Of a DNA stretch of 64,000 bases, positions 10,862 to 24,052 are shown piece after piece. Below the pieces are notes generated by a model that ran no database searches, was not told the DNA's origin, and was given only the letters and a program-made list of their open reading frames with translations. The position numbers were made by a program, and so were the translations under genes. Positions within the stretch are counted from its first letter, which is position 1. Every line of letters starts with the position of its first letter. Source of the stretch: STC-113 sp964553745 (GTDB taxonomy: Bacteria > Patescibacteriota > Gracilibacteria > BD1-5 > UBA2023); NCBI GenBank assembly GCA_964553745.1, contig CAZKLD010000003.1, forward strand, positions 1-64,000. Direction: 5' to 3'.

Positions 10862-12310
10862 CTATTTCTTAATATGTGTCTTGTACATCTCTTCAGGGCT
10901 CAGTGCGTACCATTTGAATTTGGAGGCGACTCAGAGGGAATTGATGTCCCAGGTTGAATCATAGAGCTTGTTTCATATTCTGTTCCATGCATGAGAAACT
11001 GTGATTCATTGTTGCGTTACTGTTCAGATTTCGGTAGATATGCCGTTAACTCAGGCAAATGCGAGCATATATAAGAATAGTTTCGTATATCAGTCGCAGA
11101 CTGCATTTAGTTTCTTATAGCTTCAGATTCAAGTGAAGACATCATTGTCGACTGCGGCAAGATAAGTTTTTTCATCGATTTTTCATTGTACGAATTTTTT
11201 TGAGTATTCGTCATATTTGATGTTTCATGTGATCCAGGAATAAATCGCCTTAATCTTTTCCTCTTCTGTCTTCGTTCATTTAATTAGTTCCTTTGTTTTT
11301 GAACTTATGGATGCAAGTGTGCTCTCATAATCGGATCATTTATAGTTTTCCATGTCTCTTCAGATTGCGTTCAGGATTTCTTTTGGATTTTTGATTTCAG
11401 ACAGATTTGAAGCAGGGAATAGTCTGCTTTCTCAGAATTTGAATACCAGAATCAGCTCATTTCACTTTTTCAATAGCACTGTATCTTTAAGATTCTGGAT
11501 TCATTTGAGTCTGCTCAAATACTCTCAGTCGGTAATCGTGTAGTATTTTATATCGTAGAAGGTGTAGATATAGTAATATCAATCGCGAATATTGAATGTA
11601 TATGGCTCATCGCTTGTTCATGAGAATTTTACAGTTGAAATAATATCTTTCAAGGTTAGCTTTTTCTCGACACTATATCCTCAGCTTGTTATATAATAAT
11701 TTCACAATCTTTTGAATAGCAATTCTCTGCCGATTCATTTGATCTGCTTGTAGCTTTCTAATGGGATTTTTGTGTCTATTTTGTAGGTTTCTTTGAAATC
11801 TATCAAGAAAGCATTTCCGTATTCTGTGTATTCAAAGTCCGCATTGACTTCTATATATTCTCTTACACTCTTTCTGAGAGTCTCAACATATCTCTTCTCC
11901 AGTTCGCTGGAATATGAATTCGTAAAAATTCTAGGTCAAGAATGAGTATTGTTCTCAGGAGGAATTATCGGAGTAAAAACCGGTTCCTGGACTATCGGAG
12001 GGTTGAGTATTACTGGAGTTCAAGCTTTTACGATATTTGCTTTTAAAGGATCGAGCTTAAGGAATAGGTAATTGATTATTCATCTTTTAGTCTCATTGAA
12101 ATTGCTCAGATCATATTTTTTCAGAATGTTGAAATATTTGAGCTTGAGTTCTGGAGTTCACATCTTCCTCTCGACGAGGATATCTATTTTGTTTTTGAGA
12201 TTATCGTCAATATATCAAGTGCTTCATTTATAGTTGAAATCATATGCGTTTGCAGTCGAACTTGCTATCAGCAATAGCATTATCAATAATTTCTTGTACA
12301 TTATTTTCAT
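10862..12310 (-). CDS. Secreted transglutaminase-like domain protein
   Basis: 482 residues. Signal peptide MKIMYKKLLIMLLLIASSTANA, a Pro-rich linker around residues 95-125 (PVILNPPIVQEPVFTPIIPP), then a C-terminal transglutaminase-like fold: IKAIYSWITGNIKYDE, catalytic Cys in AVCDGYTKLFLYMLAF, His in VSHAWNRIGNKLYDSTWD with the Asp. The triad order C-H-D fits bacterial transglutaminase/cysteine protease-like proteins that process cell-surface peptides. The substrate is unknown. It is divergent from the Bat operon. Confidence 0.85.
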
Positions 12311-12445
12311 CTTTCGGTAAATTTTTAAAAGCTGATGCATTTTATCAATTTAAAATCCTTAAGCAAAAGAAATTCAGTGAAAAGATTGTGAAAAGTTGAA
12401 TTTTTTGCAATTCATATATAATTAAGCAGTTATAATAAAATCTTT

Positions 12446-13516
12446 ATGAAATTATTCTGAATTGAATTCTTACATCCGTTTATGTTGTGATTATTGGCTT
12501 TATTGCCAGTGATTATCTTTATCGAATCAAAATCTCGCCGATTCTGAATCAAATCAAACATTTCATCAAACCTTAAAAATTCTAAAGTTCCAGATTTGAA
12601 CTTCATATTGAAATTGCTTTTGAAATCTATAGCATTTGCATTGTTTGTGATTATTCTTTCTAATCCTGGCTTTACTCATACTCAGACTGAAGAGTCAAGA
12701 AATTGAATAGACATTGCATTGCTTTTGGATATATCTAATTCTATGCTCGCTGAAGATATGCAGCCAAATAGGATCGAAGCGGCAAAATGAGTCATAAAGG
12801 ATTTCGTATCGAAACTTGTTTCAGATAGGCTTGCATTCATACTTTTTGCCTGAAAGCCATTTGTCTCGATACCCCTTACTTTTGATTATGATTATATTTC
12901 TCAGTATATCTCGACTCTTTCAACAATGAGCATCAATCAGTGAGCCGAATATATAGATTTTGATTGAATCCTGAAAAATCTCTCGTGAACATCTATCTGA
13001 GACGCGCTTATAATGTGAACGGATGCTTTAGTCTCAGCAAACCAGTGAGATAAGAAGAGAGAAAAAGTCATTATCCTCATCACTGATTGAGCTGCCGAGA
13101 CTTGAATCCACCCAAAGATTGCAGTAAAATATGTCAAAGAGAAATGAATAAAGATTTATTCGATATGAATCTGAAAAAAAGAGGGGACTCCGCTTTGTGT
13201 AACAAATCCATTTTGAAATAAGGATTGCTTATACGACAGAGAAACCTGACAGCCGAAAATTGTAAAGGCAGATGGGGAATTATTGAAATTTTTATCCGCA
13301 GAGACTGGCGGGCAATCCTATAGTGCAATTTCAAACGATGCATTGCAGAAGATATTCAAAGATCTGTCAAAGCTGAATAAAACAGAGATAAAAGTAAATG
13401 CTATCAAATCATTCCTTCCGCTCTACCCTTACTTCCTGCTGGCTCTTCTTGCGGATGTCGCACTGCTTTGCTTTTTAGAATTTAAAACAAGATTGAACAT
13501 AGATGGAATTTCTTAG
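12446..13516 (+). CDS. BatA-like von Willebrand A membrane protein
   Basis: 356 residues. Two N-terminal membrane segments (about 8-26, 58-72), then a VWA domain with the MIDAS motif DISNS at residues 95-99 (in ALLLDISNSMLAED), and the second metal-site threonine near SLSGTSIGDAL. A C-terminal membrane helix (PYFLLALLADVALLCFL) completes the BatA topology. Bat proteins work with MoxR ATPases in envelope stress tolerance. The next gene starts inside its 3' end (ATG 13503). A TATAAT at about 12431 is a possible -10. Confidence 0.88.
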
Positions 13517-14507
13517 ATTTACACCGACATACATAATTTTATCAGTAGTATTCGCATGCTTTTTCTTGTGGTTTTTTTCGAACTTCCTGAAATGGTCTCA
13601 TTTAATGAATAGATTCCCGAAAAGTTTCAATTACAAATTTGCAAAAACTCCTTTCATATTCAGGAATCTAGCATTCATTATCTGATTTGTCTTGCTCTTT
13701 GTCGCACTTCTCTGACCTATTTGAACTATTGGCATGCAGTCAAAAGGCGCATCAAGCAATATACTATTTCTAGTAGACCTCTCAAAAAGCATGGAAGCTG
13801 CTGATGCTAAAGATAACAATATCAATATTTCCAGGCTTGAGAAATCAAAGAAGCTCATTAGCAAATTCGTCTCTAAACACTCAGGTAATTCTTATGCTCT
13901 TATTTGATTTGCTTGAGATAGTGTTATGATTTCACCTTTTACGACCGACTCAGATCAATTCCTCACTTATGTCTCCTGACTCAATTCGAACCTTATTCAA
14001 GTGGGTTGATCCCAGCTTGATAATGCCCTAGATTTCTCGCTCAAAATGTTTTCTAAAAACAAAAACGGAAATATAGTCATGTTCTCAAATTGACCGGAAG
14101 ATCTCTCAGAAAATAGCGACACTGCATCATTATTGAAGAACTTTGAAAAATTAGATTATAAAGTCTTCACTGTCTGAATCTGAACCCTCAAGTGAGCATA
14201 TATACCGACTTGAGTTGATTTTTTCGGGAACACTACTTATAAGATTTATAATTCAGAACGCGTTGTGACAAGACAGAATTCTGATGAACTCAAAAAAATC
14301 GCAAAAAACTTAAAATGAGAATACATCGATGGAACTGATTCTGAAAGTATCGAATCACTAAACAGCAAATTTCTTTCTGTCACTGCATGACTTAAAGAAA
14401 TCGAGCGAAAATCAAATGATATCGGCTATTACTTCATATTAGCTGCATTCCTGTTTTTCGTGACCTGATATCTTACACCATATAAAAAAAGTTTATGAAA
14501 AAGTTAG
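13503..14507 (+). CDS. BatB-like von Willebrand A membrane protein
   Basis: 334 residues. Membrane segments near residues 8-25 and 55-75, a VWA domain with MIDAS DLSKS (92-96), and a C-terminal membrane helix (GYYFILAAFLFFVTGYL). It overlaps both neighbours by 13-14 bp, a coupling that is strong evidence for one operon. It is paired with the BatA-like protein upstream and the TPR protein downstream as in classical bat loci. Confidence 0.88.
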
Positions 14508-15457
14508 TCGCGTACCTTCTCAGCGCATGAATTTCAATAATTTTTTTCCTTTGAATTTTCAGTTCAAAGGAGATTATGGATGCTGTTAAGGTGTTTAAGT
14601 GAAATATCGCGATGTCCCAAAGCCGTTTTCTTGATGCGCAATCAAGCTATGTTTGAGTCAATGAGCTCTGAATAAGCGATTACAACCAAGCTGTGCTTGA
14701 CTACAATACTGCAAATACTTTTTATGGCATAAAGAATTTTTCAGGCGCCCTAAAATATTATTCTAAAGTCAAGGATATCGATAAGGATCTATCCTATTTC
14801 AAATATCACAATCTCTGAAATTCTCTCTATAGATTCTGACAGACTCAGAATGATGAAACTAAAGTGCTCGCATGGGAGAAGGCGCTGCATTCGTATGAGA
14901 TAGCTCTGAAGTCAGATACTGAAGCCGATAAAAAAGAAACTCTTTCTAATTATGAGTTCGTTAAAGATGAACTCGAAAAGCTAAAGAATAAAATGGAGGA
15001 AAAGAAAAAAGAGCAAAAGAAAGTAGAGGAAAACAAAAAAGACGAACAAAAGCCTAAGGATAAAGACAAGCCAGACACAAAGAAAGAAGATTCTAATAAT
15101 ACAAAGAAAACCGACCCTGAAAACAAAGATAAACCGAGCGACAATGCTCAAAATAAATGAGACAGTACAGCGCAGCCACAAAAAGGGGACCAGAGCCAGA
15201 AGTCCTGGGTTACGGATTGAAATTTCAATCAGCTTGGACAGAATTGAGCTGAGAATAAAATAGAGCTCTCACCAGACGAGAAGAAAGAACTTGATGACTA
15301 CTCGAAATACTTAAAGCAATTCCAGAAAGATAACCTTTGACAAGTAAAAAAAGGACGTCAGATAACACCTCAAGACCTCTTCAATAGTATGATGTGAAAC
15401 ACCTTAGCCGACCCGCTTTTCAATGATAAGGCTCCTGTGATCGATAAGGATTGGTAG
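14495..15457 (+). CDS. TPR/BatC-E-like protein with charged linker
   Basis: 320 residues. N-terminal membrane or signal segment (LVAYLLSAGISIIFFLGIFS), then a TPR-like region (FSGALKYYSKVKDIDKDLSYF, LAWEKALHSYEIALKSD). Next is a long Lys/Glu/Asp-rich low-complexity stretch (about residues 165-225, many KEEKK and DKDKPD repeats) and a C-terminal conserved-looking part. BatC and BatE are TPR proteins of the same operon in other bacteria. It ends just before a repeat-rich spacer. Confidence 0.8.
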
Positions 15458-15680
15458 GATATCGCACTCAAAGGATGATGATTAATGAAAAGATTATAAA
15501 ATACTGTCATTCCCATTTTCACGATAGGCGAATGCGAAGGATTAATCATTCCGAATTACGTCATCCTGAACTTGTTTCAGGATCCATTTCATTAATGCAA
15601 CCTCCTAAGCCCTCCTAATTCAGAAGGGGCGAGGGGGTGGTATAATTATTAATCTGTAAGACAAAATATACAATATATTT
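15458..15680. repeat. Intergenic repeat remnants after the Bat operon
   Basis: Contains CTGTCATTCCC near 15525, an inverted pair cctgaac/gtttcagg around 15566-15585, and a cctcctaagccctcc/ggggcgaggggg stretch. All resemble dispersed intergenic modules seen elsewhere in the window. No ORF of interest. Confidence 0.5.
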
Positions 15681-16256
15681 CTAGATAATCCTAGAATCTT
15701 TCCTGTATAATAAAATCCTGTCTCTTCATTTCTCATTTTTGTGGACAAGGAAAGGCTCGTGGTTCTTGAATTTGAATGTATTGCTTATTATGATGGCATC
15801 ATCTCTCATGTTTTCGAATACGAAATCTTCAATTTTCTCGAGATATTCAGCTAAAAGATAGACATATACATAGTCAAATTTGCTGATATCTTCTTTAAGG
15901 AAATCTCATTTCCTTATTTCTACATTTGTAATATTATGAAATTTGTTCAGGAATTTTCAATAGAGTATCGCAGGCAAGTTAAAATCGAGCCCGACTCATT
16001 TGGATATTCAGAAATTCACAGAGAAGAATCTCAGGGCTTTGCCATCTCAGCATCATAGGTCAATCATTGTCTTTCATTTTTCGAGTTTGAGGAGTTCTTT
16101 CATCCTTTTGAGGTCTTGATTGTATGAAGGTACATACGGTACTCACGAAGCCTGAAATGTGGCAATGAATGATCAGATAAGATAAAAAGCCGCTCATATC
16201 ATCACTAATAGATATATAAGGGCGATCATCCAATTAAGAGGGAAGGGGATCAGCAT
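15681..16256 (-). CDS. Membrane-anchored class I SAM-dependent methyltransferase
   Basis: 191 residues. An N-terminal membrane helix (LNWMIALIYLLVMIGAAFYLI) precedes the methyltransferase core, with motif I as TMIDLGCGDGKALRFF, motif II GVGLDFN, and FDYVYVYLLAEYLEKIED. The glycines of motif I are TGA codons. Substrate unknown. It starts 5 bp after the stop of the HTH/coiled-coil gene upstream, so the two are probably co-transcribed. Confidence 0.85.
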
Positions 16257-16261
16257 TTATT

Positions 16262-16819
16262 TTATACGTTAGCGAACCATACGAAGAATACGACAATAAG
16301 CATTATTGAGAATATCGCAACAAGCATTATATTGATGATTTCTTGATTCCTTATTTTTTCTTTCAGGAAATCCATATTATCGTTCATTTCTTTTTTCTCT
16401 TCTGCGATTTTATTGTTTGAGCTCTCTAGCAGGAATGTCGTCTTCTTGTATTCTAGCATCGGGATTGAATTCTTAAGTTCGACTTCAGCCTTGCCTAGCC
16501 TATAAGAAATATCTTTGATTATTTCATCTTTTTTCTCTATTGTCTTCTGCGAATCCTCATACAAGCTCTTGTAGTTCCTGGTGCTGTCGATTGCTTTTGT
16601 TACAAATCAGGTATCAAAAATAACTCCATGATCAGGTTCTATCACTTCATATTCTTCTTGAATTCATCATGTCTTGAATATCTTTATATCCTGGTCATGA
16701 AGAAATACCTTCTTTCCTCTTTTCTGACTGCGGATTTTTCCTGCTCTGATGTATCTGTCTATAGTCCTTGTGGACATACTAAGTTCTTTTGCTGCTTGTT
16801 CTCTGTCAATTGAATACAT
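16262..16819 (-). CDS. HTH-coiled coil-membrane protein
   Basis: 185 residues. N-terminal MerR/excisionase-like helix-turn-helix (SIDREQAAKELSMSTRTIDR followed by YIRAGKIRSQKRGKK). A coiled-coil region rich in Glu/Lys follows (about residues 85-155), and a C-terminal membrane helix (IINIMLVAIFSIMLIVVFFV). A DNA-binding head tethered to the membrane suggests a signalling regulator or a nucleoid-membrane link. I do not know a named family. Confidence 0.8.
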
Positions 16820-17047
16820 CAATCTACGATATTAAGATTTAATTTGTGGAGATTATATTAAAAAGTTATGTTCTTTCAATTTTTTCTTTGTTTTTGTTTG
16901 GTAACTGAATTTATGTGAATTTTATTGCAATCGTCAAATGGCATTCTAATACATTCCTATTTTTAAAATTTCTCTTGATTCCTTTTAAATATATGATATC
17001 TTTCAGGCGTAAGAATTTACACTTTCTTTTATAATTCATTTTTATCT

Positions 17048-18595
17048 ATGATTCAAACAAAAAACAACAAAGCCTTCACTCTAGTGGAGCTCATCGTAGT
17101 AATAGTAATCCTGGCAATCCTTGCGACGATAGCATTCCTCTCTTTCTCTTCCCAGTCCGGTTCTGCCAGAGATTCTACTCGCCTCTCCGATATCTCATCC
17201 ATCAAGAAATCAGTAGAGATGTACAATGTCAATGCATGAACTTATCCGTCTCCAGACAAGCCTTTCTCATATACCTATTCCTGAGGAATAATCTGGAACC
17301 AATGAACCATCTGAGACTCAGCATACAAGATGCTCCAGAAGAATCTATCCAAGAAAGTGGTCGATCCTCTGAAATGAAGCGAATACGATTATTCCCTTGC
17401 TTCAAACAAGAGAGAATACCAGGTAGCCTGAAATTTCGAGAATCCTACAAGCTTCGAGAGGAACTACAATCCGTTCGATTCCTCAGTCCTCAGCCCTCAG
17501 CTCTCAGCTCTCTGATGAACTTGAGTAAACGTCTACATCTCTTGAAACTACAACTGAGTGATGCTCAAGGTATTCACTTGAAGCACTTATTACTTCGTGC
17601 CTACTCCGACATTGTTCTGAATATGAACCTGAAGCACCGTCTATGACAATACTTTCTGAAGCTGAAAGGACCTGCTTCCTTGAGTCAACAATGTAGCTGT
17701 GTTCGATTCCAGCAAAGTCTATGCCACATGATCGGATAATCTGTGAAGCGCTGACATAACCAATCTAATGACAACGGTAAAAGCGGCATACTCTACTTGA
17801 AATGTCACCACTCCTGCCGTCCAAGCTATAGTAAGCGCCAGCTGAGCAGAACTCATAAATCTATGAGAGGGGCTGGTCAAGAATAGCCTGTGAGGTAGCA
17901 CAACTACATCCTCTGGAGATACTCAGGGCGGCTATACTGCACCGACAGTCTGACTTGTTTGATACTGGGATATGGAGACTCTAAATTGAGGAAAGCTCAA
18001 GGACCTCAGTTGAAATTGAAATGATTGAACGATAAACTGAGCATTGGTTTCCACATGAAAAGTTTGAAATGCATATAGCTTCAATTGAAGCAGTGACTAT
18101 GTTCAATTAGTGAATAAACCTAGCCTAGCACTTTTGAATGATTTTACAATTACTTCATGGATAAATTCTAGAAATCTTCCGAGCACAACCTTTCCTACAC
18201 AATATGATGTAATTTACGATTGATATGATTGAACAAATCAGTGAATCGGTTTTGGAATATGAGAATGATGAAAGCTTGGCTTCTGAGATTGACTATGACT
18301 CCATAATCTATGGACCACTTGAATAGTTGTAAACAATACCAGCACATGGTATCTTGTTGTAGCAACATTTAATAAATCAAGCAAAATAGGAACAGTATAT
18401 GTAAATTGATCTGTAGTTGCTCAAAATTCAAATCTTCTACTGTCAACAAATGATACTTGAGTTAACCCGAGAATCTGAAGATCGACATATGCCTGAAGTT
18501 ATTATTTCTTCGATTGAAAGCTAGATGAGATAAGGATTTATGACAGAGCCTTGTCATCACAAGAAATACTTGATTACTATAATGCTACAAAATAA
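17048..18595 (+). CDS. Type IV pilin-like protein with C-terminal LamG domain
   Basis: 515 residues. Prepilin signal at the N-terminus (KAFTLVELIVVIVILAILAT), with Ala-Phe at the expected processing site and Glu at +5. A conserved pilin middle shared with the 32066 and 33811 genes follows. From about residue 295 a concanavalin A-like L-type lectin/glucanase (LamG) fold appears: VGYWDMETLNGGKLKDLSGNG, AYSFNGSSDYVQL, WYLVVATFNKSSK, GKLDEIRIYDRALSSQEI. Likely a minor or adhesive pilin displaying a carbohydrate- or protein-binding module. Many glycines in this domain are TGA. Confidence 0.9.
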
Positions 18596-18995
18596 ATATT
18601 GAAAGTTGTATTATTGTTACTGAATTATTTGTAGTAATCCTATATTAACTTTTATTTTAATTCTATTATTTTAAACTTGTTTAATAAAATTATAAATAGC
18701 ACACATCAATTGATGTGTGCTATTTATCTTTAATGTTGACTGAAGCTGAGTATAATTTTTCTATTCATGAATCTATGTGTCATTCAGAGATTTTGAATAA
18801 CTTTCTTGGCGTCTGGCTATGCTTTATTGCCATTTATCAGTTAAATTTAATAAATATAAGCCTTTATTGTTTATCCATAGCAGGTTAAAATGCATCCTTG
18901 TCAATACAAATCGGTTTTACAAATCCCACATTAAATATATTATGAGATAATTTTTCACTTAGATATGCTCAACGCAAATAATATTTTATATATTA
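18596..18995. other. 400-bp intergenic spacer
   Basis: Holds the terminator at 18695-18726 and an A/T-rich leader of the next gene. A TTGACT and a TATAAT occur around 18735-18755 but only 10 bp apart, so I do not call a promoter. No convincing ORF. Confidence 0.5.
18695..18726. terminator. Symmetric terminator after the pilin-LamG gene
   Basis: A perfect inverted repeat with arms aaatagcacacatcaa and ttgatgtgtgctattt, A/T-rich at both ends. It lies 100 bp after the stop at 18595. Confidence 0.75.
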
Positions 18996-21900
18996 ATGTG
19001 CATTTATATGTTTAATTCTCTTATTAATAAATTAATCAAACCAATCATTGATTCAACAATAAACAAATCAAAAAGAACAAAATTCCTGAAAGCATTTACT
19101 CTAGTAGAACTTATAGTTGTGATAGTGATATTAGCGATTTTATCGACAATAGCCTTCATCGCTTTTTTTGATTACAATAAGTCTGCCAGAGATTCGGTAA
19201 GGGTTTCTGATATCGGCTTGTTATCAAAATCTTTTGAGATTTCACGAATCTGAGTAGGAAAATTCCCAAAACCAGATGCACCTAGTTCAATCACATTCAG
19301 TTGAGCGGAAGTTTGGACTCAGTGAAGAATATCTGATTGAGTCATAAAATTTCTTAACATAAATAAAAAACCTTTAGATCCTCAGTTCAAGACCGAATAT
19401 TCATATTCGCTAACTTCTAATGGTCAAGAATACCAGATTTGAGCTGTTTCGGAAAGAGATATAAGTTACTCAAATCCTTTCATAGAAAAATGATACGCAT
19501 CTGACAATGAATCATGACTTATCGCATATACAAAATGAACTTATGATGAGCTTTTTGTTTCCGCTAAAGACTCATCTAGTTGTTATATTGTTGCTACACC
19601 TTCACTTCTTTTATCTGAGCTTCCTACATCCCTTAAACTAGAAGATGCTTGAAATGACTCCTTGGTATACAGATGAGAATGAAATCTTCCGGAAACATAT
19701 AATGAGTCTGTTTCTGACGGATCTCTCAGCTGATCTTTCATATTTAAAGATTTTACTGACGATAGCGTTCTCATATATACTTGATGTACTGTCCCGAATA
19801 GCTTAACCTGAGCATTGGAGTTTGCATCAGACACAAAAAAAGCATATGCAGGAACTGATTTTGACTCAGTTTCTTCAAATGAAATATCATTAACTATTAA
19901 TGCTGATTCATTGGCTAGACTGGGAATCTGATACATCAATAATAACCTTATGCTGAAATGATTATCATGAAATAGATTGAATGTAGATTTTGCAACGGCT
20001 GTAATGCCAAATTTCACTTGTGCTCCTCAGCCTATAATGACTCATGCTAATAGTTTCACAATCTGAAATCCTACAGATTTTGATCAAGAATGGGCATATT
20101 CCGACACTGCTTGAAATTGTACATTCGCCTGTGATTCCTGATACGCTTACGATCCCAATACCAAATCATGCATTCAAGACATATGCATATGAAACCTGTC
20201 AGATCTGAATTGAGAATTGATTCAATGATCAACTCAATCCGCTACAAAGAGTTGGACATATTCTCCTTCTGAAACTGCTTGAACATGCTCTTATAAATGC
20301 GCAGCTGGTCATTCCTTCGATAGCTGACAAAATAAATGTACTCCTGATAATTGTTCAGCACAGAGCGTTATTATAAATGGACATACATATGACATACCAT
20401 GACTCAACCATGATGCGACTACCCACAAAACCTCTTCACAATCATTAATCGACTGATGAAAAGTGACTTTTGACGATGATTTCAAATGCTCACTTTGAGT
20501 TATTTCAGAAACTTGAAATGAGACTCAGAATACTCCCGTATGTAATTCTAATTACTCTGTTAACGGTTTGACATGTAAAGCTGATTCCAAAAGCTTCAAT
20601 TGTAGCGCAAAGCCTGCAAATACTCTTTGGAATACTGTTTCTTCATATTCTCAGACTTGGAACTGAACAGCTTGGATTCCTGCCGATACTACAACATCCT
20701 ATAATGTAGCTGAGAGTTCTAATGCTTGTAATTATATATGCGACAATGGGTTTCACACTGAAAATTCTTGAGCTAGCTGCATATCGGATATAAAGAGCTG
20801 CTCTATTACAAACTGAACTTGAAAACAGACTTGGAATACTACAACAAAAACTTGGTGATCTTGCAATGTATTATCTTGTAATGCTGATTATGTTGAACAG
20901 GGAAATGTATGCGTTGCTGATCAATGCGGATGAGCTATTCCGGCAAATTGAGTTTCCAATACGACTAGCCAGACTGTTTCAAAGATTTGGGCATATAATC
21001 TTACTCCTTGACAATGCACATTCAAATGTGACACGAACTATACTTGGGATTCTGGTTCAAACACATGTAATGCAGATACAAAGACTTTCACATGTCCTTC
21101 CACAAAACCTGCAAATACCGTTTGGAATTCAGTATCTTCTTACGCTCAAACCTGGAATGGTGTAGCTTGGCTTCCTGCAAATTCAACTACCGATTACAAT
21201 ACTACAGCTTCAGCTACAAGCTGCAGATACAATTGTAGCCCATGATTTCATACTGAGGATTGATGAAATAGCTGCGTATCGAACACTGCAGTCTGTACAA
21301 TAGCAAACTGAACATGAAATAAGACTTGGAATTGAAGTTCTTGGTGAACTTGTACTGTTACAAGCTGTAATTCATGATATACATCAAGTTCCAATACATG
21401 TATAGCATCAAATTGTGTGGCTTCTACACAGACTGTGAATTGACATTCTTATTCACTTTCTGCCTTCAACCACTCTACGACGCAATCAAAATCAACTACG
21501 ATTGCAATTTCAAATGGTAACAGGACATACACTCAAGTCTTTTCATGTGATTTCGGTAATATTTCTCCAAGCTGAACAGAGAGTGATTCTCCAGATTGCA
21601 ATACGAATTATACATGGAATTGATGAAGTTGTGTGGCATGAACTCAGACCTTCACATGTGCTGCTACAAAACCCGCAAATACAGTTTGGAATACAGTATC
21701 TTCTTATACTCAAACCTGGAATTGATCTGCATGGTCTCCTTCCAATTCTTCAACTTCATACAATACCGCAGCATCAACTTCAAGCTGTAATTATAAATGC
21801 AGTGCAACATATCATACAGAAAACTCTTGATCCACATGTGTATCAGACACGAAATCATGTACGATTTCTAATTGAGCATGAACTCAGACTTGGAATTGAT

Positions 21901-23543
21901 CGGCTTGGGGCTTATGTATTGTTACAAGCTGTAATTCAGGATATGTAGAGCAATCGAATTTATGCGTAGCTGATGTTTGCGGATGAACAGTTCCCGCTAA
22001 TTGATCTTCAAACGCAACAAGCCAAACCGTATCCAAATCTTGGGGATATAATCTCACTCCAGGCCAATGCACGTTCAAATGCGACACGAACTACACATGG
22101 AACTGAACAGCCTGCGTTGCCAATACTCAGACGTATACATGTGCCGCTAAACCCTCTAATACCGATTGGAACACAGTTAGCTCTTTCAATCAAACATGGA
22201 ATGGTTCAGCATGGTTACCTGCTAATTCAGCTACGACATACAATACTACAGCTTCAACTACTGCCTGTAACTATAAGTGTAGTTCTTGATTCCATGATGA
22301 ATCCTGATGTGTTTCAAATACAAGATCTTGCAGCATTACCGACTGAGCATGATCCCAAACATGGTCATCAGCATGGTGAGCATGCAATGTAACAAGCTGT
22401 AATTCCTGATATGTGATAAGCTGAAATTCGTGCGTCCCTGCGAACTGTACCACACCTTGGTCTACAACAGTAAATAACTGATCATCTGTAACTGCATATT
22501 CTGCAGTGTCAGCTACTTCTCCTACCACTTGCGCATGAATATCACAAACAAGGACATGTACAAATTGAGTGCTTAGCGGCTCATTCTGAAACCAGTCATG
22601 CACACAACAATATAGGTCATGTACAGCACCGTGGTGAACTGTTATAGCGCATTGAGGTACAATAACCGCATATTCTTCATCAAGTGTTGCATATTGAAAT
22701 ACCTGTGCATCACAAGTCAGAACATGTAGTGATGGCACATTCAATTGAACATACGCAAGCCAAACATGTACTGTTGCCGCACCCGGTAATTGTACTGTCG
22801 CTCCATTTTGAACAATAGCCCATTGATCATCCGTAACCGCATGGATATCTTGAACTCCATATTATCCTGATTCGTGCTTATCTCAGACAAGAACATGTAC
22901 AAATTGAGCTTTAAGTTGATGATATGGTTTTACAAGCTGTACACAGATGTATTCATATTCTTGGATAACCTGATCCTTCTGAGCTTGTTCTGCTACATGC
23001 TGATGATGAACTCAATCACGATCAGTTGTCTGCAGAAGAAGTGATGGAGCTAATGTTGCAGATTCTTATTGTTCCAGCAAACCGGCTACCGGTCAATCTT
23101 GCAATACACAAGCTTGTCCTATAAACTGAGCATGTAATAATGCAGTACAATATTCATGTTCTCTGGGTACATCTACTTCTAATGTTGCCTGATCTTGCTG
23201 AGGATCATCTACGTGGACGTGTGCTTGATTGAATTGATGAACTAGTGCCAATTGTTCTAAGGCGAATGTTGCTTGTCCTGTAAACTGCACTTATACGACT
23301 TCGGCTTGGTGAGCTTGCAGCGCATCTTGCGGCTGATGAACACAATACAGATATTATTCAGTAACAATACCTGCTTCTAACGGCTGAACTTGTCCTGTTA
23401 CCAACGGTCAACTCGCATGAAGCCAAAGCTGCAACACTTTATCTTGTGGACCAGGAACTTGTGATGGCTGGAATGGTTCTTATGATGTTTGTGCAGGTTG
23501 ATCAAGGAATGGATTAGCGTGCTCATCTGATTCGGATTGCTAA
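18996..23543 (+). CDS. Giant pilin-headed Cys-rich protein with TSP1 domains
   Basis: 1515 residues. Prepilin signal about residues 31-55 (KAFTLVELIVVIVILAILST). A unique domain (to about 350) precedes a long chain of Cys-rich repeats (about 350-1150). In these, KPANTLWNTVSSYSQTWNG, C..GFHTENSGASC and TC.VTSCNSGY-type units recur with TGA-coded glycines. Further C-rich repeats (RTCTNG, QTRTC) follow. Two thrombospondin type 1 domains end the chain: GSFGACSATCGGGTQSRSVVC near residues 1320-1375 and SAWGACSASCGGGTQYR near 1430-1490. A CGA codon (23019) lies at the conserved Arg of the first TSP1. Probably an exported, disulfide-rich adhesin anchored through the pilin helix. Confidence 0.9.
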
Positions 23544-23585
23544 CAGTTTATAATCAGATTAAAATATTATTTCAATTATTTACAA

Positions 23586-23996
23586 ATGAAAAATCTTACT
23601 TTGATCTTTGTTTTAATCTCGCCGATATTATTAACTTCATGTTGGTACACCGATGATGTGCCTCGGCAAACTACAAAGAAAATAAACAATGTGAGTAAAA
23701 AATATCACAATTCAAAAGCAAGCCCATTCTCAAAAGATGAGATAATCTGAATGCAACTTGCTGGCTGACGTGAAAAGGTTTTAAAGCTGGATTGCAATAA
23801 TTATAAGGCTGATTGAAAGGCTTATTGCGAATCTGAGAAAAATGAACTTGCTATAATCAGTCAGGAAATCACTTGGGAATCAGTATTGAAGAAGGGGAAT
23901 CAATATATTGCAACATTTGATTGCAATACAATAGAATCCGACCACTGAAAGAAATATTGCCTTGATTATAAAAAGATCATAGAGAAGACTGAATAA
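23586..23996 (+). CDS. Small lipoprotein
   Basis: 136 residues. Signal peptide with lipobox (LIFVLISPILLTSCWY, lipidated Cys19). The mature part is basic with four further Cys (LDCNNYKADGKAYCE, FDCNTIESDHGKKYC) in two CN(x6-11)YC pairs that look like internal repeats. It starts 42 bp after the giant pilin-like gene, so it may be co-transcribed and act in its export or anchoring. Function unknown. Confidence 0.8.
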
Positions 23997-24052
23997 TAAT
24001 GATTATTATACCTTATCGCATTCAATAAGTAAAGACCAAACATCAATTTATT

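Noticed and set aside
21973..22744. Long open frames on both strands inside the giant pilin-like gene
   Set aside because: They are low-complexity shadows of the Cys/Gly/Thr-rich repeats; only the frame from 18996 runs through with a signal and recognisable domains.
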